This document shows, in pieces, positions 10,990-20,518 of a stretch of 64,000 nucleotides of DNA. The notes beneath the pieces were generated by a model that ran no database searches, was not told where the DNA came from, and was given only the letters and a program-made list of their open reading frames with translations. Made by a program: the position numbers and the translations under genes. Location of the stretch: NCBI GenBank assembly GCA_020912385.1, contig CP087221.1:1-64000 (forward strand). Direction: 5' to 3'. Positions within the stretch are counted from its first letter, which is position 1, and each line of letters opens with the position of its first letter. Source of the stretch: Neofusicoccum parvum (taxonomy: Eukaryota > Ascomycota > Dothideomycetes > Botryosphaeriales > Botryosphaeriaceae).

Positions 10990-11387
10990 TTGGTGCGCTA
11001 GCTAGTATTGTCTTGCTAATACTGAAAGTTGCTAGAGAGAATGATGCTGGTGTGAGAAAGCTCGTAAATGCTGCTGCTACTACTACTGCTACCGCCGCTG
11101 CTGCCGCCGCCGCCGCACGGATCACCCTTACCCCATCAAAAAACCTCAACCCTAACCCTACTCTTACCCCAAGTGGCTGGTTTTCTCACGACGCAGCGGT
11201 CGGATTTTAAGGTGGCTCATATAAAAAGTGGTCGCAGAGCCACGCTTGGAAATCTGACCGAGTGTAGACTCGATCCGAGCACCTCGCTCCAAATCCAGTG
11301 CGGTAAATCCAGTGCGGTGCGCGTCCAGCCCACCCGACGATTCTTTCCCACACAATCTAAATCCAGCGCGGTCGCGCTGGATTTGCG
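10990..11387 (-). promoter_or_regulatory. TLH upstream region with TATA box and interstitial telomere repeat
   Basis: It lies directly 5' of the TLH start codon. It holds a CATATAAAAAG TATA-like element (about 11218), a telomere-like AACCCTAACCCTACTC stretch (about 11149-11164), a GCT/GCC triplet run, and direct half-sites AAATCCAGTGCGGT before the palindrome at 11359-11384. The region repeats at 13387-13783 with conserved TATA and telomere-like elements, so these parts have been kept across copies. Confidence 0.6.
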
Positions 11388-11400
11388 TCTTTCGGTTAGG
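11359..11400 (+). other. Terminal palindrome plus CTTTCGGTTAGG junction, module 1
   Basis: AAATCCAGCGCG (11359-11370), GT, CGCGCTGGATTT (11373-11384) is a perfect 12-bp-arm inverted repeat. After four bases comes CTTTCGGTTAGG (11389-11400), which ends the TLH module. The same layout of palindrome, short spacer and CTTTCGGTTAGG recurs at 13758-13795 and 15753-15794 with unrelated palindrome sequences. Confidence 0.75.
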
Positions 11401-12922
11401 ATCCAGCGACTAGGAGCCCAGGTGATCACTAGAGCGTTTAAAACAGTGGCGCTACCAGTACTGGAAGCGGAAGCTGGTTTGTGCTCGGTAGAATCCAGAC
11501 TGAAGAGGAAGGTGGGCAAGCACCTCGTTGGACTCCTCAGTCTCCCAGAGGCGAATCCAGCAGCCAGGTGTGTAAAGGCACTCAGGTCACAAGGTGGAAG
11601 GTGGCAGAGTCCCTTGCAGCACACATGGAACGAATTTACAGAACTAGCCAGACCAGAGAAGGCCCCCCAGATGGAGATAATCCTGCCTTGGAGCCGTCCC
11701 CCATGGGCAGCGCTGGCTGGAACGCGGATTCAGATTGAAGAGAAGGAACAGGCAAAGAGAAAAGTACAGCAATTACCGCAGTCAAGCACAGTCTATGTTG
11801 ACGGCGCAGTAAGAGAAGGGATGTGCAGTATTGGGGTGGTCCGTATGGTAAATACACACCAGCCAGTGACAGTCCTTCAAGAAACAGTGGCAAGAGCGAA
11901 GTCCTTTTCAGTTCTTGCTACAGAGCTCCTTGCAATACTGGCAGGGCTGGAAAACCTGGTCACAGAGAGAAAAGGGAGAAGAAACGTTTTTCTGGTCACA
12001 GACAGCCAGAAGGCACTGAAGGCAATCCAGACTGACACTCAAACGGAGGGGCAGTACATCCTACAAGACATCTACAAGGTGTTGGATAAGATTGTAGCCC
12101 GAGGTGTTACCCCCTGGCTCATCTGGGTGCCAGCCCACTCAGGGGTGAAGGGGAATGAGGCAGCGGACAGAGCAGCAAAGAGGGCAGTTAAACCAGGCCA
12201 GAGACCGGACCGAGACTCCCAGGACCGTCGGAGGCTGGTCAAAACAGTCACGCAGGCAGTGCTTGTAAGGGTGCAAGAGGAAGAGAAGGAAAATGCGAAG
12301 CAGAGAAAGAGGTACGGAAGATATACGTGGGAGCTGGATGGTGCTGCACCAGGCAAACACACTATCAACCTCTATAACAGACTGGACTCGGAGCAGGCAG
12401 CAGTCCTGATTCAGTGCCGCTCAAACCACTGCCGACTTAAGCCCTATCTTCACAGAATAGGTCGAGAGGAGTCAGATGAGTGCGAGTGTGGCATGAGCCA
12501 GGAGACAATTAAACATGTACTACTAGAGTGTCCGCAGTGGCGGGACCCTAGACGAGAGCTGGTGGTAGCAGCAGGGGAGAGATGGGGGGATGTTTCCTTT
12601 TTATTAGGTGGATGGAGCGGATGGGAGGACCGGCACACTGGGAAACCAGTAGACGGTCCAAAGGAGAAGTGGAAGCCTAACTATACAGTAGTCAAGGCAG
12701 CCATTCAGTTCCTACAAAGAACCGGGCGGTTCCGAGATGAACATGGGGAGGCTTACACATCGAACCCACCACAAGAGATGTAATGGCAGCGAAGGAAGTA
12801 AACAGATTGGACTAAGAAGTGAGAAGAGGCTAAAGAACAGGATAATGTAAGGCTAAAGAGAGGGACGGCTCTTATACTACCTAGAATGTATCGTAGCCTG
12901 ACAGAATCAATCAATCAATCAA
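11401..12922 (+). mobile_element. 5'-truncated LINE with intact RNase H and zinc-binding tail
   Basis: The frame running to the stop at 12781-12783 encodes the end of a Tad1-like LINE polyprotein. It has the tail of the reverse-transcriptase region (LEAEAGLCSVESRLKRKVGK), an RNase H domain with its acidic residues visible (YVDGAV, ATELLA, VTDSQKAL, HSGVKGNEAADRA), and a CECG..H..C zinc-binding motif. An (AATC)n tail at 12904-12923 ends the element. TCTTTCGGTTAGG at 11388-11400 and 12923-12935 forms a 13-bp target-site duplication. The open frame continues upstream of 11401 only by chance. There are no RIP-type stops, so this insertion is younger than the decay of its surroundings. Confidence 0.85.
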
Positions 12923-12935
12923 TCTTTCGGTTAGG

Positions 12936-13386
12936 TGGGGAAGAAGCGCTGGCAGTGGACCTGCTTTACCGCCTCTTAGAACCTCCTCTTCAACCCCTCT
13001 TCTGCTATCCTGCTCTGCCGGCCTTTGCCTCCTCCTCTGATTGATCATCCATGCTTCGTGTACTAGTGCTCTTTCATCATCTTTTCGTTCCTACAGACGT
13101 ACCGGCAGCTGCCGGGGTCCTTCTGGCATAGCAGCCCGTCCTTGAACAGTGGTAGCCCTGTGACGGGCCGTTGCACCCGGGCTGGCACTTCCAGCTCGCT
13201 CGAGAATGCAACCAAGCCATGCCAGCTTCTCACCTCACCACCGACCAGCTCCGCCTGCTTCCGGCCCATCCGGTGGTGTTTCCCCTGCAAGTGGCCTTCT
13301 ACCTGGTCCGGCCATACCGCGTACCGGCACTCCCTGCAGATCGCGAGCCGGTATTCCGCCTGGTGATAAAAGTACGCTGTCGCCAT
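12936..13386 (-). pseudogene. Truncated TLH copy (module 2): OrsD N-terminus only
   Basis: From ATG at 13384-13386 the minus strand encodes the same first about 107 residues as the full TLH gene (MATAYFYHQAEYRLAICREC), with few changes. It then meets stops and ends at 12936, fused to GGTTAGG. The break lies where the intact copy reads AAGGTGGGGAAG (about 10484), so junction and gene share AGGTGGGG. The rest of the gene is missing on this side. Confidence 0.85.
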
Positions 13387-13783
13387 TTAGTACGCTAGCT
13401 AGTATTGGCTGGCTAATGCTGAAAGTTGCTAGAGAGAATGGTGCTGGTATGTGAGAAAAGCTGGTAAATGCCACTACTACTACTACTATCGCCGCCGCCG
13501 CCGCTACTGGCGCACGGATCACCCTTACCCCATCAAAATCTCCAACCCTAACCCTACTCTTACCCCAAGTGGCTGGTTTCTCACGACGCAGCGGTCGGAT
13601 TTTATGGTGGCTCATATAAAAAGTGGTCGCGGGGACGCGCTCTATAACTTGACCAAGTTTAGGCCCGATCCGAGCACCTCGCTTTAATAGCTGTGCGGTA
13701 ATTGCTGTGCGGTGCGCGCACAGCCCACCCGACGATTTTTCCCCATACAATCCAGGTGCTGTGCGATCGCACAGCGCTTGGGC
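13387..13783 (-). promoter_or_regulatory. Module 2 TLH upstream region
   Basis: This is homologous to 10990-11387. It keeps the CATATAAAAAG TATA-like element (about 13612) and the AACCCTAACCCTAC telomere-like stretch (about 13544). The half-site repeats have changed to GCTGTGCGGT in step with the module's own palindrome. Confidence 0.6.
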
Positions 13784-13795
13784 CTTTCGGTTAGG
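13758..13795 (+). other. Terminal palindrome plus CTTTCGGTTAGG junction, module 2
   Basis: GCTGTGCGATCGCACAGC (13758-13775) is a perfect 18-bp palindrome. Eight bases later CTTTCGGTTAGG (13784-13795) ends the module and abuts the interior of the next, older TLH-like gene, which continues GGTATTCAATAGCC. Confidence 0.75.
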
Positions 13796-15240
13796 GGTAT
13801 TCAATAGCCCCTTTATCTGTAGCAAGCACGGCCCGCTCGATAACGAGCATCTGTACGATCTTGATGAATTTAGACAGCTGGGGCGAGTATGTAAGCGGCC
13901 TGTAGAAGCCGCAATCCTTTTTCTCGTCAATGCCGAGGACGGCGAGGAAGCTAAGCACGGGGCTTTCAAAATAGCTGCCCCTGATATTATGGTCTAGAAG
14001 GGAGATACAGAGGAGGAGGTATGCCCTATCTAGAGCGGCCTCTACCTGCTTCTAAGCGCTCGCTGCTTCGCCGGAAATACCGCCGCTGCTGCTATCCGAG
14101 ATAAGAGCCCGTAGGTCACTAGATAGTGATAGTACAGCCTCAATATAGGACAACTGAGAAGGAGTGAACCGGTGTGCAAGTTGAATTAGCTGGTCCACCC
14201 GGCTCGTCCGGTAGGTAAAGCAGAGAAGGCGCTTCTATAGATACTTATAGCTCTAGAAAGTGTTCTTCTACAGCTTGATCATGAGTAGCTGCTCCGTGCC
14301 CGAGGGCTCGCCGGCCATAAAGCTGTTGATGCGGGCCTGGTTAAACACGCTGATCTTGTCCTCGTAGATAGACTGGTACGCCCGCTCGATAAGCCGATCC
14401 AGGCTCTCGGAGAGTAGAGTAAGCAACGGCTCTTCGGTAGGATCAGCCACGTAGGCGAGCGTGGAGACCTTAGAGAGGTTAAGACGGTTGAAAAAGGATG
14501 GCCAGTAGGTCATCTCTAGCCACGGAGAGACCTCGGTTTTAGTAGTTTCATCGTAGTAGATATAGCGTGTGTCGGAGAGCACGCGATCGCGCTCCTAAAG
14601 GTCTCTCTTAACAAGCCTTCTAATAAGGTCGCTCGCTTAGTAGACGCCTAATGCGCCGATATCCATCTCCTCCTCCTCCTCTCCCTTATTACTAGTATCT
14701 ACCTGCTCAACTTGGAAGTACTGCGAGCCGTAGGTTTGGATGAAAAATCTCTAGTAGAAGACTTCTTTTCTTCTAGTTTATAGACGGGTTTGGATCTGCT
14801 TCTCCTTTTATTTACTGGGTCTACCCCTAGTACTTAGAGACCATTAGTGGGCTTCGCGCTAATGGGTTTTAAGAACGTTTATCTTCCGGTAGATATAGTG
14901 ACACTGCTGAGGCTCGAGCTGGTAAAGTAATCTGTCCTTATATAGAGGTAGGTAGGCGATAGGCTGGGTTACCTTGGCTAGAATAAAGATATCGCGCGCG
15001 TTCTAAGCTTGATCCAGCCATCTACGCTGTACATCGGCTAAGACTGCGGCGGTTTCTTTTAGGGGTAACTTATGGTACTTGCCTCGTAGATGGCTTTAAA
15101 TTTAGTCTAGATAGACAGCGTACCCGCAGCTCTTATAGACCAGTAAGTGGTATTTAGAAAGATAGTGAAAATACTCGGTTGATTGCGATATAGTTGCTTT
15201 TATAGCGATGATTACGGTAAACTTAGCTGTTTTCTAACAA
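13796..15240 (-). pseudogene. Decayed OrsD-family TLH-like gene fragment (module 3)
   Basis: Conceptual minus-strand reading from about 15230 shows a diverged OrsD-type start (YKSCGYAVY..SHLRGKYH) with many TAG stops. The open piece 14582-14268 (VSPWLEMTYWPSFFNRLNLS..) matches the VSPWLDRTQWLPYLARLDRDD region of the full TLH. The fragment follows the module 4 copy (17330-19545) closely and stops at 13796 within the sequence matching about 18147. It is one subfamily away from modules 1 and 2. It has no start-to-stop frame and is non-functional. Confidence 0.75.
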
Positions 15241-15521
15241 TGGGAGAAGTACTAGATTAACGAGTGGAGGAAGCCAGCTTATTAGACATATATACCATCT
15301 TTTTTTTTTTTTACGCCTGTATCGAAGCGCGATCCAAGCGCGTTCCAATTACAAGATACTAATCTATTTTAACTACTTAATCGTCCGAGATAAGCTGGGG
15401 CGAAAGATGCTGGTAGAATTTTAATAAGGCGCGGAGGCGGTGAGGTGCGGGAAGGCTTATACGAAAACGGAAAGACCCCTGCGCAGTGCATTTAAAGAGC
15501 GCGGTGGATTTGAGTATATAT
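15241..15521 (-). promoter_or_regulatory. Upstream region of module 3 gene
   Basis: This shares blocks with 19700-19860 upstream of module 4, such as GCAGAATTTTGATGAGGCG versus GTAGAATTTTAATAAGGCG, GGGAAGGCTT and GAG(T/C)ATATATCTTA. It is therefore the conserved 5' region of this gene subfamily. No gene of its own is visible. Confidence 0.5.
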
Positions 15522-15767
15522 CTTAGGGTGATCCGAAGGTCCTCGTGAAGTTTAGTTGGGTTCGGGTGCGATTTGGGTTCGAGATCTAACTGCGGAGTTT
15601 ACGGCGGGTGGAAACCACTCAACGCACCTCTTTTCCAACGCACTACGCAACAGCGCGTATAGCTACGAAGCTGGAATTCGAGATTCTAGCTAAGGGAATC
15701 AAGGGCTTTTGAACGGTACCGGTCTTGGCGCTTTTCCTCGTGGTCGATTTCCTCCTGCGGCGCAGGA
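15522..15767. repeat. 246-bp module end, duplicated at 25367-25612
   Basis: The segment from GGGTGATCC to GCGGCGCAGGA is almost identical to 25367-25612. I count about four substitutions, all transitions, three of them TpG to TpA in this copy. Both copies end at the same palindrome. Confidence 0.9.
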
Positions 15768-15794
15768 ATTCGTGTTACCCACCTTTCGGTTAGG
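15753..15794 (+). other. Terminal palindrome plus CTTTCGGTTAGG junction, module 3
   Basis: TCCTGCG-G-CGCAGGA (15753-15767) is a 7-bp-arm inverted repeat. After 15 bases comes CTTTCGGTTAGG (15783-15794). Beyond it the sequence turns AT-rich and unrelated. Confidence 0.65.
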
Positions 15795-16190
15795 AAATAT
15801 AGCGAGGCTGGACATAATTCTCATATGTATTAAAAACTTACAAGAGATACTATAGAGTAAGATATATATTATACCTAGTTAATTTAATAAGGCATTGTAG
15901 AGTTATTTAGAATTAAAGTGGTTTAAGTTATTAAGCTATCTCTTTCACTTATCTATCTCTTTTACTTATCCAATACGTTAGTACTATTAGTTATAATAAT
16001 CTATATACTCTTTAAAATCTTCTTTATTATCCTATTAGACGCTTCTCTTTAGCGCTCTAAAGCGAATCTAAATCAATTTAGCTTAGCGCGTGCACGGTTG
16101 AAGAGTGAGTAGATAGCTATAAAAGGGCCTCCTCCCCTCCCCTCCCTTCTCTTTTCCCCCCTTTCCACGCCCGCTTTCCTCGCAGGATTC
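15795..16190. other. AT-rich stretch without a gene
   Basis: A+T-rich decayed DNA up to about 16060, then a C/T-rich run (16130-16180). I see no open frame, RNA gene or clear repeat here. Confidence 0.6.
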
Positions 16191-16226
16191 TTATCCAAAG
16201 GTCACGGGTTCGATTCCTGCCCACTC
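16191..16226 (+). other. tRNA 3'-half-like fragment with B-box
   Basis: GGTCACGGGTTCGATTCCTGCC has the T-arm and B-box consensus (GGTTCGATTCC) preceded by an anticodon-arm-like stretch. No matching 5' half, D-arm or acceptor partner lies upstream, so it is not a complete tRNA gene. It may be a tRNA relic or the head of a SINE. Confidence 0.45.
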
Positions 16227-16409
16227 CGCGCCGCCTAAATCTTCGAAATTGAATAACTCCTCGCCCGACGCGCGGAAAAATACGAAAAATACGTCAAAAT
16301 GCTCGGTTTTCCCTCCTCTATCACATATCCCAATTTCAGCCTCATTCGACCACGTTGACTTACTTTTACTTGGTATATGTATTCAATCCTCCAACCTTAT
16401 CTCATCAAA

Positions 16410-16745
16410 CGGCTGCCTGGTGCAGTCGGAAAACAGCTTGGCTGACGGTGCCTGTCGACCCTCGGGTCGGCACAGGATGGTTGTTCCCGGTGATTCGGGG
16501 ACTGATTGCCTACTACTGGTCCCCGACCAGTGCGTCTATTGAGGGCCCCCAGTCGACTACCAATCGACTTGGTGGGAGCAGGGTTGCCCGGTACGGTGAG
16601 GTCCTTCGGACCGCGTTCTATCCGTGTTGTAATGCTCTAGCCAGGTGTCATCGAGTAACCCCCACATTGGTTGCGGGAGGCTAAAGAGTTAATACCTGGC
16701 TAGACTTAGCCTCGCCCTTCGGGGCGGGGCTAAACCGCTTGCCTT
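16410..16745 (+). ncRNA. GC-rich block predicted to fold strongly; possible structured RNA or retroelement UTR
   Basis: This GC-rich island in AT-rich surroundings holds many self-complementary arms. They include CCTGTCGACC..GGGTCGGCACAGG (16451-16476), CCCGGTGATTCGGGG, ACTGGTCCCCGACCAGT (about 16515-16531) and GGTCCTTCGGACC. CTAGCCAGGT (16637-16646) pairs perfectly with ACCTGGCTAG (16694-16703), and TTAGCCTCGCCC TTC GGGGCGGGGCTAA (16706-16733) is followed by a T-run. UUCG-type loops appear twice. There is no convincing protein frame. It could be the UTR of a LINE, a SINE body, or a ribozyme-like RNA. I do not recognise a named family. Confidence 0.4.
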
Positions 16746-17329
16746 TTTACCTACCGCTATCTCTCCTCACTACTTCTTTTCTTTTTCGTCTTCTATAATC
16801 GCTTAATTAGACCTATACGCCTCTATAAAGTAGACACCAATGAAACCCGATTAGGAAAAAGAAAAATAATATAATCCTAAAAGAAAATAGTTTACCATCC
16901 TAAGCAGGCCCTCTTTGATGCTCCGTCTCCTAGGCTTTAATCTTCTATTAGCGGGCGCTTTCGAACCCCAAGGTACACCTGAAACCTAAGAAAACTGTGC
17001 TACTCCCGACTAGTAGCCCGGTATTCTATTCTTCGTGCCTCCACATGTCTAGGCGCCTCCTAGAGACCTCTCGCGTACACTATGCCCGTAATCCAAGAGC
17101 CGTAAGTTACCTGCTCATCCGCTAGCTTCTTATCCATTCTATAGTCCCGTTTAAAACCCCCACATTTCAGATACTAGCGTGAGATTGCAATAGCAATATG
17201 CCTGTACGTTATAATGTTAAGCGTCGTGCCTAGATGCATACTCGTTTCCCTTACTAGAACAGCTCCTAGCCTACTACTATCCCAGCCGCCAGCTCCCTTC
17301 GGCCACAGAAAGGATGACGATTGTTCTAG
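16746..17329. other. Decayed AT-rich DNA without a gene
   Basis: No frame or repeat can be assigned. It may be the rotted 3' continuation of the module 4 gene (minus strand), but I could not follow the homology past about 17330. Confidence 0.5.
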
Positions 17330-19545
17330 CCGTTGAAAAGCCAAGGTCTCGAGTTTCTACTAGAATGGCAGGACTAGCTAGAGGTAATACACTAGCAACT
17401 CGCTAACCTCCCTCGGGAGATATCGGTGGATGATTTTTGTTGAGCCAGTAACGTTGTATCCCTTATGGTAGGACGTAACCGTGCCGACGAGGCCATTCTC
17501 AATGAAAATACTCCGGTGGTGGCCCTGCCGGGTGTTATAATGCTGTAGGCTCACCAGTTCGGTGCCACGTACGGGTTGTCTAGACGTTAAGTGGACTAGA
17601 AGTAGTAGGCGCTCAAGAAAGCGGTCGACCTTAGCGAGGTACTAGTTTATAGCCGGTTTCTTCCAACGTAGCTCCCTCTTTTTTCCAAGAGACACGAGCT
17701 CATCCCGGAGCCAGTCATTATCGAGTACATAGTTGATCAGCTAGTTTCCACTTCCACCAGGTAGTTCAAACTGGGCCGCATTTCTAGCGTCCTTGAGGAA
17801 ACTCTAACCATTTTAACCATTGCTATGGTCGTCCTGTAGACGGTGAAGGATGAGAGTAGGTATAACCTCTTCATACTTCTCCTCCGGATGGATTAGAAGT
17901 AGATCTCGTAGCTCCTATTGGGCCAGACCCATCTCAAGGCTAATAAAGGACTTAAGCTGCTCTATACTAACGGTCACCTGCTTGTAGGTCACTGTGCTGA
18001 TATCGACTGACCAGATGATATAGCTAGTAACTGTAGTATTGCTCACCACCTTCTTTGCGTAGGCGCGGAGCCTGCATACCCAGTCGAAAGCTAAGCGAGA
18101 CCCTTAGACTATAAAGCGCTGTCTCATCTCGTCGAGTAAGTTGGAGGGGTATTTAATAGCCCCTTCATCTATAGCAAGCACGGCCCGCTCGATAACGAGC
18201 ATCTGTACGATCTTGATGAATTTAGACAGCTGGGGCGAGTATGTAAGCGGCCCGTGGAAGCCGTAATCTTTTTTCTCGTCAATACCGAGGACGGCAAGGA
18301 AGCTGAGCACGGGGCTTTTAAAGTGGCTGCCCCTAATGTTGTGGTCTAGGAGGGAGATGCAGAGTAAAAGACACGCCCTATCCAAAGAGATTTCAGCTTG
18401 CTTTTGTGCACGAGTTACTTCGCTAGTCCTGCTACCGCTACCATCACCATCTAAGATAAGCGCGCGGAGCTCACTTGATAGTGATAGTACAGACTCGATG
18501 TGGGAGAGTTGGGGTGGAGTAAAGCGGTGTGCAAGTTGAATTGGCTGGTCAACCCGGCTCGTGCGGTAGGCAAAACAGAGGAGGCACTTCCAGAGATACT
18601 TGTAGTTACGGAAGGTACTTTTTTGTAGTTTAATCATGAACAGCCGCTCCGTGCCTGAGGGCTCGCCGGCTATGAAGCTGTTGATATGGGCCTGGTCAAA
18701 CACGCTGATCTTGTCCTCGCAGATAGACTCGTATGCGCGCTCAACGAGGCGGTCCAGGCTCTAGGATAGTAGGACTAGCAGGGGCTCTGTTACCAGGTCT
18801 GCCGCGTGGGCAAGTGGAGAGACATTAGAAAGATCGAGGCCATTGAAGAGGGATGGCTAGCGAGTTATCTCCAGCCAGGGAGAGACTTCGGTCTTGGTGG
18901 TTTAGTCGCGGTAGATATATTGTGCTTGGAAGAGCTTACGGTCGCGCTCTACGAGGTCTTTCTTTACTAGCTCCCTAATAAGGTCGCTTTCCTGGCTGAC
19001 GCTTAACGGGCTAGTACTTTCATCCTTAGTTTCGTTGTCCTCGCGAACCTGGCCAACCTGAAAGAACTGCGAGCCATGGCTATGTATGAAAAATCTTTAG
19101 CAGTATACTTCTTTCCTTCTAATCTGTAGACGGGTCTGGACCCGTTCCTCCTTTTGCTTTCCAGATCCCCCTGAGGTGCTAAGGGACTAATAGTGCACCT
19201 CACACCAATGTTTCTTTAGAGACTTCAAATCCCGGCAGATATAGTGGCAATTTTGGGAGTTAAGCAGGTATAATAGTCCATCCTTGTATAGCGGCAACTG
19301 GGCAATAGGATGATCAATGTACGTTGGAACCACTAGCTCGTAGGCGTTCTTAATTGAATCTACCCATTTCTGCTATGTATCGGCTAAGGCCGTGGCCGTC
19401 TCTTTTGGGCCTAATTCGTGGTGCTTACCCCGTAGGTGAATCCGGACCTGGCTAAGGCAAACGGCATGCTTGCAGCTCTTGCAAATAAGTAGGCGGTAGT
19501 TAGAGAGAAAGAAGAAATATCTGTTTGATGGCGTCATGTTGCCAT
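17330..19545 (-). pseudogene. Decayed OrsD/recombinase-like TLH relative (module 4)
   Basis: Conceptual minus-strand reading from about 19540 keeps the frame through most of the gene but meets well over ten TAG stops. It has an OrsD-type finger (CKSCKHAVCL..HLRGKHHEL), a second finger (CHYICRDLKSLKKHW), a VSPWLEITR region, the long open piece 18703-18104, and near the end QPVRGTELVSLQHYNT with YHKGYNVTGSTKIIHRYLPREVSELL, which matches the middle domain of the full TLH. No helicase motifs can be followed past 17330, so this is either a helicase-less relative or a truncated copy. The stops are of CAG/TGG-to-TAG type, as in the full TLH. Confidence 0.78.
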
Positions 19546-20518
19546 CAGATAGATAGTCAAGGGTGAAGAATCTGGTTTAGTTTATGTCCGCTGCGAGAAG
19601 ATATAGTAGAGAAGGATTAGGAGAAAGAGCCCTGCTCGACACGTCTAGATTATTTTCTTACCCTTGTAAAAGCGCGTACGTGTCGCGTTTAAATAAGGTT
19701 TAACTACGGGATGTTATTTATATCTTCACTTGATAAAGAAATGGCAGAATTTTGATGAGGCGAAAAGGCGGCGAGAGCGGGAAGGCTTGTACAAAATAGG
19801 AAGGATCCATGTAGGGTGGACTGAAAAAGTACGGTGCACTCGAGCATATATCTTAAAGGATTAGATAGTACGGGAATACGCCGGGAAAGTTGGCGTTCTT
19901 TATGCAGCCGCATGCACTTCAACGTGTTTCAATTACATTTGCCAGCCTGGCAGCCTATGGTGGCTGTCGAGGCTGGCAGCGCTCAGCCGCACTCTAGGGC
20001 AAGTACTACATCGGTTGCGACCTATCTTAAGATCCCATCAGGTCGTGTAGTAGGTTTAGGAGCGTACAGCTGGGCTTATGTAGATGCGGCATAATTGCTA
20101 GATCGTTGCAGAGAACCGATCCCATTACTTAGAAGCCCTGGAATGGCGATCTAGCCAAGATAAATCACGCCGCGGCTGCAGTTCTGCGCTCTGCCTTGCT
20201 ATCTGCAAGTAAGCAAGGCCTTTTAACAGTGCAGACAGTACGAAAATGGATTATTGGATGTGCTGCGACGGCGCTAATGCATGTCAGCGCACAGCCGCTC
20301 CTCGCCTGTTGCAAGGTGGGGTCTATGTGCCAAGAGCTGAGCTGACGCAATAAACATTCGAGCAAGGCTGCACCTGAACACAACTCATCAGCCTAGAACG
20401 CGAGAGATATAAGCTAAGGGTTCTGCCTGGTAATAACTAACGTGAAATCACCCTCTTTACTCAACACTTGTTGCCAAAGCATTCTCCCACCAACGGCCCA
20501 TCCTGAACATTCCGCAAG
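19546..20518. other. Module 4 upstream region and NLR promoter region
   Basis: 19700-19860 is homologous to the module 3 upstream region. 19860-20518 contains no supported gene and must include the promoter of the NLR-like gene at 20519. A GATATAAGC element at about 20406 could be a TATA box. Confidence 0.5.

Noticed and set aside
11068..11400. N-terminal 110 residues of the open frame that runs into the LINE
   Set aside because: This part is TLH upstream DNA and the junction motif. The LINE starts after the target duplication at 11400.
16191..16226. Complete tRNA gene
   Set aside because: Only the T-arm side is present. No D-arm or acceptor partner can be found upstream.
5317..19545. Starship or Helitron
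   Set aside because: No DUF3435 captain at an element edge, no cargo between boundaries, no Rep/helicase pair and no CTRR hairpin end typical of Helitrons. The RecQ-type motifs and telomere position fit the TLH family better.
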